Origin: a virus
Virus record (IMG/VR): IMGVR_UViG_3300021437_000010
Span: 30,552 to 94,551 of that record
Length of the DNA stretch: 64,000 bases
Strand: one strand, 5' to 3'
Below the pieces are notes generated by a model. The model made no database searches. It saw nothing but the letters and a program-made list of their open reading frames with translations, and had not been told where the DNA came from. The translations under genes and the position numbers were made by a program. Below, one piece after another: positions 14,538 to 21,427 of the stretch (position 1 is its first letter; each line of letters opens with the position of its first letter).

Positions 14538-14557
14538 AGGTCCTCCTTTCTAGTGAA

Positions 14558-14586
14558 AGACTACCACAGATGACTGATTTTGTCAA
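14558..14586 (-). promoter_or_regulatory. leftward promoter of the excisionase-like gene
   Basis: On the minus strand TTGACA (14586-14581), 17 bases, TAGTCT (14563-14558). It faces away from the rightward promoter at 14623, forming a divergent pair. Confidence 0.75.
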
Positions 14587-14622
14587 CCACTATCAAATAC
14601 CAGAGATTAGCAGCTAAAGGTG

Positions 14623-14651
14623 TTGATTTCTGTTGAAAGGTGTGGTATACT
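14623..14651 (+). promoter_or_regulatory. rightward promoter with extended -10
   Basis: TTGATT at 14623-14628, 17 bases, TATACT at 14646-14651 preceded by TGG, an extended -10. The same TGTGGTATACT core is used by both homing-endonuclease promoters at 34272 and 39027. Confidence 0.75.
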
Positions 14652-14656
14652 TTGAA

Positions 14657-14838
14657 TGTCCCCTCGGAAATATCCAGGGACAATAAAAAGACCGCCTCTG
14701 TGTCCGCAGAGATGGCTTGTCGGAGTGCTCCGACAAAGAGGTACAGGGTTGCAAACAGCCACTTTTGAGTTAGGCCGCAATGGCGGCGTCATGTGTCGAT
14801 ATTAGGTCTCGTAATAATATCGAAAAATAGGAGGCAAT
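14657..14838 (+). ncRNA. structured 5' leader of unknown class
   Basis: About 180 bases between the promoter and the GTG at 14839 hold a series of hairpins: TGTCCC/GGGACA (14657-14682), CTCTG/CAGAG (about 14696-14711), a 9-bp perfect TTGTCGGAG/CTCCGACAA with a 2-base loop (14717-14736), GCCGC/GCGGC near 14774-14787 and a CGATATTA/TAATATCG pair near 14797-14821. No terminator run and no known riboswitch motif is recognised. It may be a leader regulating the operon 14839-15834. Confidence 0.45.
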
Positions 14839-15126
14839 GTGAGTACAAAAATTATCACCGTGTGCGGTTCTATGCGGTTCTTCCGCGAAATGCTTGTATA
14901 TGCAGGGACATATACTCTAAACGGGTACATTGTATTAATGCCTTTTGTTACAGGGGCAGGAGGTGACGTGAAGTTTGAATTAGATGAGCTTCATAAACGG
15001 AAAATTGACCTGAGCACATCAGTGCTTGTGGTCAATATCGGCGGATATATCGGAGAGAGTACCCGTAGTGAGATCGCTTACTCCTTGAGCAATGGCAAAT
15101 CAGTAATTTATGTGGAGGAGGCATAA
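14839..15126 (+). CDS. DUF4406-like (nucleoside 2-deoxyribosyltransferase-like) protein
   Basis: A 95-residue protein starting at GTG 14839 after AGGAGG. ITVCGSMRFFREM at the start and VLVVNIGGYIGESTRSEIAY near residue 70 match the Rossmann-like nucleoside deoxyribosyltransferase/DUF4406 fold, in which the G-S motif binds the nucleotide and the GES-T-x-EI motif carries the catalytic Glu. It may act on nucleotides or nucleotide signals. First gene of a three-gene operon closed by the terminator at 15851. Confidence 0.7.
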   Translation: MSTKIITVCGSMRFFREMLVYAGTYTLNGYIVLMPFVTGAGGDVKFELDELHKRKIDLSTSVLVVNIGGYIGESTRSEIAYSLSNGKSVIYVEEA

Positions 15127-15467
15127 TGGACATTATTAACTATTCAAGGATGCACGCGTCTTTACGATCGCAGCTTGAAGAGATTATGCTGCTATTGGAC
15201 GCGCTCGATTCTACAGATATAGCCATTTTTGATTTCGTGATGGATGCTCTTGAGATTGTCGAGAATCGGTACAACGACTCGACGCTCTCCAGAGTAGCAG
15301 ATGTTTTTGAAGATGGAATGTGTATCCTTGACGATCTAGGATTTATCAAGGATGATGCCAGAATTGTAGAGCGGAAGCTTAGAAGTCAAGCTCTTGATGA
15401 CATTGATATCAAGAGCTTGACCCAGATCCTCACATCTTGGGCTGACGCGGAGGTACCCCATGTTTGA
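15126..15467 (+). CDS. hypothetical acidic protein
   Basis: A 113-residue protein whose ATG overlaps the preceding stop (TAATG), hence coupled translation. It is acidic and helical, with many Asp, Leu and Ile. No family recognised. Confidence 0.55.
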   Translation: MDIINYSRMHASLRSQLEEIMLLLDALDSTDIAIFDFVMDALEIVENRYNDSTLSRVADVFEDGMCILDDLGFIKDDARIVERKLRSQALDDIDIKSLTQILTSWADAEVPHV

Positions 15468-15834
15468 GGTTAGCATTACTGGCTGGACATCCGATAATCA
15501 CGGTGTCCAGTTGCCAATATGTCAGGTGGCATCATCGGTGCCGATTAAAGTCGCTCGTATAGAGTATGATAGTTATCCCAGCGGCTTGATTGATGTCTTT
15601 GTTGTAAGCAAAGGTCCTTACATGATATCACGCGTTCTCTGGAATGCGTCAAGGATCTACATCTTAATAGACAGTATCAGTGCCATATTAGTAAATGCAG
15701 GTAATAGTGTAGGCGTGTTCTTGTATTCGTTTAGTTCTAGGCTCGTTGTCAACGGTATTCGATCTCAAAATACGCAAGGTATCGAAAATCTCTTCCTACG
15801 TCTGGACGACGGGGAAGTGTTTCACGTTGTGTAG
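15460..15834 (+). CDS. hypothetical beta-rich protein
   Basis: A 124-residue protein overlapping its predecessor by 8 bases. It is beta-rich and hydrophobic (IDVFVVSKGPYMISRVLW), without a clear signal peptide. No family recognised. It is the last gene before a strong terminator. Confidence 0.5.
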   Translation: MFEVSITGWTSDNHGVQLPICQVASSVPIKVARIEYDSYPSGLIDVFVVSKGPYMISRVLWNASRIYILIDSISAILVNAGNSVGVFLYSFSSRLVVNGIRSQNTQGIENLFLRLDDGEVFHVV

Positions 15835-15850
15835 TGCAATCAGCGGTTTC

Positions 15851-15884
15851 AGGAGAGTGCGCTTGGTGGTGCCTCTCCTTTTTT
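15851..15884 (+). terminator. rho-independent terminator
   Basis: AGGAGAG (15851-15857) pairs with CTCTCCT (15873-15879) and is followed by a run of six T. It ends the operon starting at 14623. Confidence 0.85.
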
Positions 15885-15905
15885 GCTGCAGAATGTAGTT
15901 AGATA

Positions 15906-16364
15906 TCAGTCTGTGCCCAATTCAACCGTTTGTCGCACAGCAGCAAACTTTTCAGTGTCTCGATCTTTCGTTATGAGCATATGCTCATAACTGCGATATG
16001 CAGTCATGACCTCTTCAGGCGTACCATACAGAGCTAACCTCCACATGTCAGTTTCAAGTTGTTCTGATAAGGAACATTCTTCCTTGAGCAAATGCAACCA
16101 AATGAACACTTGCGAATATGTCAATGGAAATTCTCCTTTAATAGCACGGCAAATAGCAGAATGTTGTATACCGCCTGTGCTGTACGATTTCTGTATGTGC
16201 CCGTTCCTTATCAAATAATCGCGATATGACACTGACCTTCTTCCTAGCTCACGTTGACTGATACCGGCATGATCGCACAAAAAACTCAGCAATAATCCAA
16301 ATACTTTACGTGCATTAGAATGAAATATTGCTGATATCTCGTGTGAACGGTCCTTTTTAGACAT
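15906..16364 (-). CDS. CI-like repressor (helix-turn-helix)
   Basis: About 152 residues from ATG 16364; this start is preferred over 16394 because AAGGAGG lies upstream of it (spacing is long, 13 bases). HAGISQRELGRRSVSYRDYL followed by GIQHSAICRAIKGEFPLTYS forms a lambda-repressor-type (XRE) helix-turn-helix with an insertion between the helices; the C-terminal half is helical and may be the oligomerisation domain. No LexA-like autocleavage Ser/Lys motif is evident. It is divergent from the Cro-like gene at 16642 across a set of AAGTGGTA operators, the arrangement of a lysogeny switch. Confidence 0.7.
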   Translation of the reverse strand: MSKKDRSHEISAIFHSNARKVFGLLLSFLCDHAGISQRELGRRSVSYRDYLIRNGHIQKSYSTGGIQHSAICRAIKGEFPLTYSQVFIWLHLLKEECSLSEQLETDMWRLALYGTPEEVMTAYRSYEHMLITKDRDTEKFAAVRQTVELGTD

Positions 16365-16453
16365 TGTATGTTTGAGACCTCCTTCGCTATCCATGACTAT
16401 TGTTCAATGGCACGTAGCATAGCATAGACGTGCCGTAATAGCACAAGGTGCCA

Positions 16454-16554
16454 AAGTGGTACTAGCTAAGAAATACCACTTAAGTGTGATTGTCCTCCTA
16501 TTGACAAGTGGTAAATAAAAAACATTTGCGCAAGGTTGTGAAATCTTTACCACT
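16454..16554. promoter_or_regulatory. immunity-region operators (AAGTGGTA half-sites)
   Basis: Four copies of AAGTGGTA alternate in orientation: 16454-16461 (+), 16474-16481 (-), 16506-16513 (+), and AGTGGTA at 16548-16554 (-). They make two inverted repeats between the divergent repressor and Cro-like genes. Further GCRCAAGGTTGTG-like direct repeats occur at about 16529-16545 and 16572-16590. Confidence 0.75.
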
Positions 16555-16641
16555 GCATATGAAACACATCGCCCAGGGTTGTGGTGTCATAAATAGTGCT
16601 TGTGTATCCTAGCTTCAAACGGCTAGAAACTAGGTCTTTAT

Positions 16642-16860
16642 GTGCTCAGGCAATTGTTTAGCACTCGTCTCAAACAAATCAGGAAGCAGCAAAAGATGAC
16701 TCAAGAGAAACTTGCTGAGGCCGTAGGGGTGTCAACATCAACCATCCAAAGATGGGAATATGCGGATGATGCTCCATCATTTGACCGGATTGAGGTATTG
16801 GCACGAGCACTAAACGTTAGGGCAAGAGACCTCTTCGATTTCGGGGACACTGAGATTTGA
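16642..16860 (+). CDS. Cro/CI-type XRE regulator
   Basis: A 72-residue protein. LKQIRKQQKMTQEKLAEAVG followed by VSTSTIQRWEYADDAPSFDR is a canonical XRE helix-turn-helix. GTG 16642 gives the full frame; a TTG a few codons on (FSTRLKQI) is possible too. With no second domain it resembles Cro and probably competes with the repressor at 15906 for the shared operators. Confidence 0.85.
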   Translation: MLRQLFSTRLKQIRKQQKMTQEKLAEAVGVSTSTIQRWEYADDAPSFDRIEVLARALNVRARDLFDFGDTEI

Positions 16861-16947
16861 TCTGCTGTGTAGCGGAAAACTAAGCCAGCAGATCAGCAAA
16901 CGCGATGCCTCAAGATATGGAGACGCGTCAATAGTCATAAACGCACC

Positions 16948-16979
16948 AGCTACCAAATATTAACATTGGTAGCTTTTTG
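16948..16979 (+). terminator. rho-independent terminator of the Cro-like gene
   Basis: AGCTACCAA (16948-16956) pairs with TTGGTAGCT (16966-16974), followed by TTTT. A second hairpin without T-run (ATCTGCTG ... CAGCAGAT, about 16859-16893) lies directly after the gene. Confidence 0.85.
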
Positions 16980-17049
16980 CCATGGTTTAGGAACCTCAAC
17001 AAAATACCCCTGATGTACACCACATCGTAACCTGCAAAGATAGTTACTT

Positions 17050-17232
17050 TTGAGTAGAAGAACGTATAGTACTCATACTAAGGTGTTGCTACAACAGCAA
17101 CGCTCAGGACAAAGGCCAGTCCTTGACCAAACTTGTTTTCATCGAAGAAAAGAGGTACTACAACTCCCACGATGTCTACTATTTGCGCAATAGTGAACTA
17201 GAATATTTCAGTTACCCCCGTCGGGATTTTTT
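17050..17232 (+). ncRNA. candidate small RNA
   Basis: No gene is found between 16861 and 17529. A promoter-like TTGAGT (17050-17055) with 18-base spacing to CATACT (17074-17079) precedes a segment of hairpins (GTTGCT/AGCAAC, AGGAC/GTCCT). The segment ends in CCCCGTCGGG-A followed by six T at 17227-17232. This could be a phage small RNA of about 145 bases; the terminator stem is short, so the call is tentative. Confidence 0.35.
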
Positions 17233-17261
17233 GTTCATTTTGCCGCATGTACAAAATGAAC
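17233..17261. promoter_or_regulatory. 10-bp inverted repeat
   Basis: GTTCATTTTG (17233-17242) and CAAAATGAAC (17252-17261) with a 9-base spacer. It is operator-like, in the long non-coding stretch upstream of the LuxR-type gene. Confidence 0.5.
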
Positions 17262-17342
17262 ATACGCGCATGTAAGTTTCTACGCAAGCACATACGCTTG
17301 TATGGCAATTACGAGTCTAAGCAATCTTCATGCAATCTTTAT

Positions 17343-17356
17343 AGAACAAGTGTTCT
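17343..17356. promoter_or_regulatory. possible LexA (SOS) box
   Basis: AGAACAAGTGTTCT contains GAAC-N4-GTTC, the core of the Gram-positive-type LexA site. It lies about 175 bases upstream of the LuxR-type gene and 50 bases upstream of the third CTCTAGAG operator, and could link the early operon to DNA damage. A single match of this length is suggestive only. Confidence 0.35.
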
Positions 17357-17393
17357 TGAACCTCACAAAATGGCTTCTGCGTACGTCTAAGAA

Positions 17394-17436
17394 CCATCTA
17401 AGGATTTTTCTCTAGAGAAATTTCCTAAGAGACATA
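17394..17436. promoter_or_regulatory. CTCTAGAG operator, copy 3
   Basis: CATCTAAGGATTTTTCTC followed by TAGAGAAATTTCCTAAGAG. TTTCTCTAGAGAAA (17407-17420) is a perfect 14-bp palindrome. It shares ATCTAAGGAT and TTTCTCTA with copies 1 and 2. Confidence 0.7.
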
Positions 17437-17529
17437 GCCTGATTTATTCGAGAAAATAGAGTTACCGACTCATGCTTCATCTCCCCCAGGTCCCAATTGA
17501 GTCGGCAATATTAGAAGAAGAGGCAGATC

Positions 17530-17769
17530 ATGGAAACGATCCAAGCAAACAAGTTGCCAAACTTCACTCCGCGTGAATTAGATGTGATTCAACTCCTCGC
17601 ACATTTCAAGACACGCAAACAAATATCTGCGTGTCTTAGCATAACGTATGATACTGTTGACTCTTATATGCATAGCATATTCAAGAAGGTAGGTTTGCAC
17701 AAGCAAGTAGAGCTTATCGCGTTTGCAAATGAAAACGGGTTTGGCAAAGATGAGGTAATCAATGGATAA
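17530..17769 (+). CDS. stand-alone LuxR-type helix-turn-helix protein
   Basis: A 79-residue protein consisting only of a GerE/LuxR DNA-binding domain: FTPRELDVIQLLAHFKTRKQ, then AC-LSITYDTVDSYMHSIFKKVG. The usual T-x-R-E-x-x-V-L start and the recognition helix are clear. The E. coli-type receiver or ligand domain is absent. It has a relative at 19944 in the same operon. It starts the main early operon, behind the third copy of the CTCTAGAG operator and a 7-bp CCGACTC/GAGTCGG leader hairpin (about 17463-17505), and is probably a transcription regulator of early genes. Confidence 0.8.
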   Translation: METIQANKLPNFTPRELDVIQLLAHFKTRKQISACLSITYDTVDSYMHSIFKKVGLHKQVELIAFANENGFGKDEVING

Positions 17770-18100
17770 AAAGACACTGTATAAATTTTTGCCATACACA
17801 TCCAATCTTGATGCAAGAAGCATTTACAGAGCACTTGAGAGGCATTTCAAGGTTGGCATCAGCTGCCAACGATGTACGTGTTATCACCGATACGGTCTAA
17901 TGCTAATTACAGGCGACTATAGTAGTTTTTACGAGCACATTACAGATGTCGGCAACGAAGGCAGGAAAAACGCCATTGCACATTTTGAGTGGTCATTTGG
18001 TCAGGTTACAGACTCAGGCTTGATTACAATTGAGCAACGTGATGAACGACTCTATGAGGTTGTTTTCACGCAGTTGGCACCAAAGGAGGTCCTAGTATGA
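17762..18100 (+). CDS. hypothetical protein
   Basis: A 112-residue protein overlapping its predecessor by 8 bases. It contains a short CQRCTCYHRYG motif near residue 35 that might bind a metal. No family recognised. The end overlaps the RusA gene start by 4 bases. Confidence 0.55.
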   Translation: MDKKTLYKFLPYTSNLDARSIYRALERHFKVGISCQRCTCYHRYGLMLITGDYSSFYEHITDVGNEGRKNAIAHFEWSFGQVTDSGLITIEQRDERLYEVVFTQLAPKEVLV

Positions 18101-18552
18101 ATGATTTGTATTTTGAGCCTGCAATTGCAACATTCGAGCTGCCATTGCCACCTGGAATAAACAGTTCCTATGGTATAGGCAAATCAAGGACAACAGGCAA
18201 TCCTCGTATTGTATCTAATGAGCAACACAAGCAATTCAAAAGAGATGCGGCTCTGCTTGCTAATAATCAGCTTCAATTGATGGATAAGCCGAATAGATCT
18301 ACATATGAGCGTGCGATTGAGCAAATCAACAAATACAGATTGTTCATATTCCTTGAAGTTCTGTTCTTCCTTGAAGATATCTTGTCTCGTGATGAGGATG
18401 GCGGTCTTAAAGTGGTGCAGGACGTAGTTTGTCAATGCATAGGTATCAATGATAAATATGTACTAGGTGCGCATTTATGCAAGCGCAAGTCAAATAGCAA
18501 TTCAAGATGCGAGATTGCTGTCTACATAGCAAATCAGGAGAACGCGCTATGA
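18097..18552 (+). CDS. rusA: RusA-type Holliday junction resolvase
   Basis: A 151-residue protein. LPLPPGINSSYG at about residue 12 is the start of the RusA fold; SRDEDGGLKVVQDVVCQCIG followed by INDKYV at about residues 93-120 carries the acidic residues that bind magnesium (D, D and a later D), though the usual DN-LLK is DGG-LK here. RusA cuts four-way DNA junctions during phage recombination and packaging. Overlaps of 4 bases on both sides show coupled translation. Confidence 0.8.
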   Translation: MNDLYFEPAIATFELPLPPGINSSYGIGKSRTTGNPRIVSNEQHKQFKRDAALLANNQLQLMDKPNRSTYERAIEQINKYRLFIFLEVLFFLEDILSRDEDGGLKVVQDVVCQCIGINDKYVLGAHLCKRKSNSNSRCEIAVYIANQENAL

Positions 18553-18947
18553 GACGAATATTTAAGCGAGTGGCTGCCTTTGCCCCTGTAAAGAAGAACA
18601 AAGAATACCGACATGCGGTCCCTAGATCATTTAAACAGTTCAAACTCGACAAACGCGTTTTCCAAGAGATTGACACATGTTCGTTTATCAGACCATATGT
18701 TATTGGAGAAACTGATGGATTTGATTTGCCAGAGGGCATTGACCTAAATCAGATTAAATGGACATATGTACTAAGTCCAGGTGATTTAGATCATGTAAAT
18801 AAACATATGTTGCAATTGCCAACACATCTTGGAGCAGTCGTGTTCGACATGTTGGAAGGCGAAAGAGCACACGCGAGAGTACTTCTCACGCAAGAGCAGA
18901 TGAAGATTATACACGAGTCGGCAAAAAAGCGAGAATATTCCCGATGA
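18549..18947 (+). CDS. hypothetical basic protein
   Basis: A 132-residue protein; ATG 18549 overlaps the RusA stop (ATGA). The first 35 residues are strongly basic; the rest is mixed. No family recognised. Confidence 0.6.
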   Translation: MRRIFKRVAAFAPVKKNKEYRHAVPRSFKQFKLDKRVFQEIDTCSFIRPYVIGETDGFDLPEGIDLNQIKWTYVLSPGDLDHVNKHMLQLPTHLGAVVFDMLEGERAHARVLLTQEQMKIIHESAKKREYSR

Positions 18948-19297
18948 GATTTGCGATTAAGTGTCCCCGCTGCGGCTCTACAATCAGGTTAGAACCGCCG
19001 TGGATGAGACTTATCTATTCATGTCGTTGTAAGCCTGAGAAGGCCATGCTGGCCTTCTCATTGCGATTGGAGGCCACTCAATCGCCAACATCCACACATG
19101 ACGAGTTGAATCCAGAAACCATCGCTCGTATGTATTATTATATTCGAGAGTTGCGAGTAAAACATGCAGGCACATGTAATCTATGCAAAGCCGTTGCTGA
19201 ACAAGGATTAGTGTGTCCTGACCTGGAAGAGCTGCGTATAGTGTGCAATAAGTGGTTATCTTTGAAAATAACATGTCCAGAGGAGAAACACATATGA
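18944..19297 (+). CDS. protein with N-terminal zinc ribbon
   Basis: A 117-residue protein. IKCPRCGSTIRLEPPWMRLI followed by YSCRC forms a zinc-ribbon at the N-terminus; a second pair (CNLC, VCPD) occurs near residue 85. The 4-base overlap with the gene before supports the start. Function unknown; zinc ribbons usually bind nucleic acid or protein. Confidence 0.55.
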   Translation: MRFAIKCPRCGSTIRLEPPWMRLIYSCRCKPEKAMLAFSLRLEATQSPTSTHDELNPETIARMYYYIRELRVKHAGTCNLCKAVAEQGLVCPDLEELRIVCNKWLSLKITCPEEKHI

Positions 19298-19758
19298 GCA
19301 GAGCACAAGGCACCGAGCTACTCAAACAACGCGTGCGAGTCTCGTTCGATTTTGATGTCATTTGTAATGACGGGCCAGTACATAATTCAGGCAACGATGA
19401 TGATGATGTGAAACAGTACGATCTGGCCCTGCTCAGGAGCTTCCTCAGCGCCGACAAAGAGAAACTCCTCCACATGCTGGTGGACGCTATCGGCGCTGAG
19501 ATGGGCCTGAATAGCACTGATAGCTTCATGAGACAGTTCTTACCAGAGATAGATATAAACAGCCACGTCCTGTTCAGCAAGGCCATAGGCGGGCTATGTG
19601 GCGATGTAGGAGATTATTGGAGAGAGACACGAGATGATAGTGATCTCCCATGGGGCGAAGTCCTCACTCTTGCCACTGAAAAGCTTTTCGAATGCTTCAA
19701 AGCAGAGTTCGTGAAAAGTAGTTACACGGTGATAGGAGAAAATAATGTCATATGTTAG
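19294..19758 (+). CDS. hypothetical acidic protein
   Basis: A 154-residue protein; ATG 19294 follows AGAGGAG and overlaps the previous stop. It contains an Asp-rich stretch (GNDDDDVKQYD) and long helices. No family recognised. Confidence 0.55.
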   Translation: MSRAQGTELLKQRVRVSFDFDVICNDGPVHNSGNDDDDVKQYDLALLRSFLSADKEKLLHMLVDAIGAEMGLNSTDSFMRQFLPEIDINSHVLFSKAIGGLCGDVGDYWRETRDDSDLPWGEVLTLATEKLFECFKAEFVKSSYTVIGENNVIC

Positions 19759-19951
19759 AGGTAAGTGCGATGAATGCAAGTGTGAGAATGAATGGAAGCA
19801 TCCATGTTCTAGATGCGAGAATGTTGTATGTGATCAGCATGCGCATATTGCACGATCATATAAAGATGAAAGTTGTACATATGTATGTAACGGTTGTTAT
19901 CAGCTATGCATGGAAGCATACAGACGGAAACAGCGGCGTGATAATGAATGA
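19745..19951 (+). CDS. small zinc-finger protein
   Basis: A 68-residue protein made almost entirely of paired cysteine motifs: CDECKC, CSRCENVVCDQH, CNGCYQLC. The spacing equals that of the C-terminal half of the protein at 10604, so the two share a module. It overlaps both neighbours. Confidence 0.6.
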   Translation: MSYVRGKCDECKCENEWKHPCSRCENVVCDQHAHIARSYKDESCTYVCNGCYQLCMEAYRRKQRRDNE

Positions 19952-20201
19952 CAGCAAAAAATCGTTGACAGCACGCGAAACCGAAGCCTTGCATCTACTT
20001 GCGCAAGGCATGTGTAACGCAAAAATAGCTGAAATATTGGTTGTTGGGGAAAGATCAATTCAGGAGTACGTACGTAGAATCATGCGTAGAACGGGTATCC
20101 ATAATCGCGTGTTGCTCGCTTTCTACGCATTTCGCGAAGGGTATGTTACGAATGCTGAAATAAAAGATGCTATAGAGCTAGAGAGGCAGAAACAAACATG
20201 A
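19944..20201 (+). CDS. second stand-alone LuxR-type helix-turn-helix protein
   Basis: An 85-residue protein read from ATG 19944, which overlaps the zinc-finger stop by 8 bases. LTARETEALHLLAQGMCNAK followed by IAEILVVGERSIQEYVRRIM is a clear GerE/LuxR DNA-binding domain, similar in length and plan to the protein at 17530. Having two such minimal proteins in a phage early operon suggests paired control, possibly as homo- or heterodimers. Confidence 0.8.
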   Translation: MNDSKKSLTARETEALHLLAQGMCNAKIAEILVVGERSIQEYVRRIMRRTGIHNRVLLAFYAFREGYVTNAEIKDAIELERQKQT

Positions 20202-20410
20202 GCAAAGATGACATATTTGAGACATATTGGTGTAAAAAGCCAGACGAGGTGGATATACGCATATCGCCCTCATGGACACCTGGATGGAGAGAAGATATAA
20301 CACAACCATGCGCACAAGGCAAAACATATGGAGAAGCTGTTAACACCGCAAAAGAGACGCTAGAGATGCTTGTCAAAGCAACCAATGACGAGGAGGAAAA
20401 CATAATATGA
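20198..20410 (+). CDS. HicB-like protein without HicA
   Basis: A 70-residue protein. WTPGW, then GKTYGEAVNTAKETLEMLVK, resembles the strand-helix core of HicB antitoxins (the G-x-T-x-x-E-A-x-x-N-A motif). No C-terminal DNA-binding domain and no HicA toxin is adjacent, so it is an orphan, perhaps an anti-toxin or regulatory remnant. Confidence 0.5.
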   Translation: MSKDDIFETYWCKKPDEVDIRISPSWTPGWREDITQPCAQGKTYGEAVNTAKETLEMLVKATNDEEENII

Positions 20411-21012
20411 GCCAATACTGGGTAGATACAGAATTTTTTGATAATGGTTGGACAATAGATTTAATATCTATTGGAATAGTTAGTAGCGACGGAAGAGAGT
20501 ATTATGCTCAACATTCTGATTTCAGCTATAATCCATATCTGACTCAATTCATATCTGAAAACACTAAATGGGTAAAAGATAATGTTTTCCCTTATCTTCG
20601 TGTGTGTTCAGGAGATGTGTCTGGATTCATAGAAGAAACTAAAAAAGGATTGCTGAACGCTCCTAACGAAAATCACAGCGGCGTAGGAAGATGCTATAAA
20701 AGTGATTGTCCTTGGCGTACACACGAAGAACTTAAAAATGAGATAGGTGATTTCATGGATGCTGAGGAGCACGGCAAGCCTGAACTGATAGGTCGGTGCT
20801 CTGGATATGACTTTGTAGCACTATGCCAACTATTTGGAACTATGATGGATCTCCCCAGTAAATGGCCTCATTATATCCGTGATCTTCAGTACCTTTTAGA
20901 CGTGCAATATATATCTGATGATGAGTTGCCACAACAAGATGGTAACGCGCATAATGCATTAGATGATGCACATTATATTAAGAAATTATGGGAATACATC
21001 GTAGGCAAATAA
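20407..21012 (+). CDS. DEDD 3'-5' exoribonuclease (RNase AS-like)
   Basis: A 201-residue protein. YWVDTEFFDNG at the start gives the D-x-E of motif Exo I, CSGYDFVAL the Asp of Exo II, and HNALDDAHY the His-Asp of Exo III (DEDDh). This pattern matches the 3'-exoribonuclease family of Rv2179c (RNase AS) that trims A-rich RNA. A C-x(5)-C pair in the middle is an insertion. It may turn over RNA during infection. Confidence 0.75.
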   Translation: MSQYWVDTEFFDNGWTIDLISIGIVSSDGREYYAQHSDFSYNPYLTQFISENTKWVKDNVFPYLRVCSGDVSGFIEETKKGLLNAPNENHSGVGRCYKSDCPWRTHEELKNEIGDFMDAEEHGKPELIGRCSGYDFVALCQLFGTMMDLPSKWPHYIRDLQYLLDVQYISDDELPQQDGNAHNALDDAHYIKKLWEYIVGK

Positions 21013-21135
21013 GGAGAACACAATATGAGCACTACATGCGCACACCCTAACATCACTGAGAATAACGACCTTACGAATTGCAGATGCAGAACGCGAAAAG
21101 CTGAGAAAACCCCATCAAATACGCACGTAGAGGGG

Positions 21136-21181
21136 TTGACACCTTGCCCAACATATGGCATACTGTCCTTGTTGGGCAAGG
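21136..21181 (+). promoter_or_regulatory. promoter with a 12-bp inverted-repeat operator
   Basis: TTGACA at 21136-21141, 17 bases, CATACT at 21159-21164. CCTTGCCCAACA (21142-21153) fills the spacer and its perfect reverse complement TGTTGGGCAAGG (21170-21181) covers the start site. A repressor binding both arms would block it. It drives the genes from 21203 to DnaB and beyond. Confidence 0.85.
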
Positions 21182-21202
21182 CCCGCAAAGAAAAGGAGGA
21201 AC

Positions 21203-21406
21203 ATGGAAATGGACCAGGTCAAGGCGATATTCCGATCTACGGGTTGGACAGTACACATACGCAAACGGTGCAAGGGAACAGAGTACATCTATGCAGCGCG
21301 AAGGATCGGGAAGGGAGTCAAAGAGGTCTATTTTGCTCCCAAATCGAAAGTAGACCTAATGGACGAAGAGCAGGTACTAGAGAAACTAGCCAACGTCACC
21401 AAATAA
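21203..21406 (+). CDS. small hypothetical protein
   Basis: A 67-residue protein; ATG 21203 is preceded by AAGGAGG with ideal spacing. The middle reads IYAARRIGKGVKEVYFAPKS, a basic beta-rich core that may bind nucleic acid. It is the first gene behind the operator-controlled promoter at 21136. No family recognised. Confidence 0.65.
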   Translation: MEMDQVKAIFRSTGWTVHIRKRCKGTEYIYAARRIGKGVKEVYFAPKSKVDLMDEEQVLEKLANVTK

Positions 21407-21411
21407 AAAAG

Positions 21412-21427
21412 GCCTCCGTTTGGAGGC
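21412..21427 (-). terminator. hairpin with T-run on the minus strand
   Basis: GCCTCC (21412-21417), loop GTTT, GGAGGC (21422-21427). Reading leftwards it is followed by TTTTTT, so it would stop antisense transcription; on the + strand no T-run follows. Confidence 0.5.
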
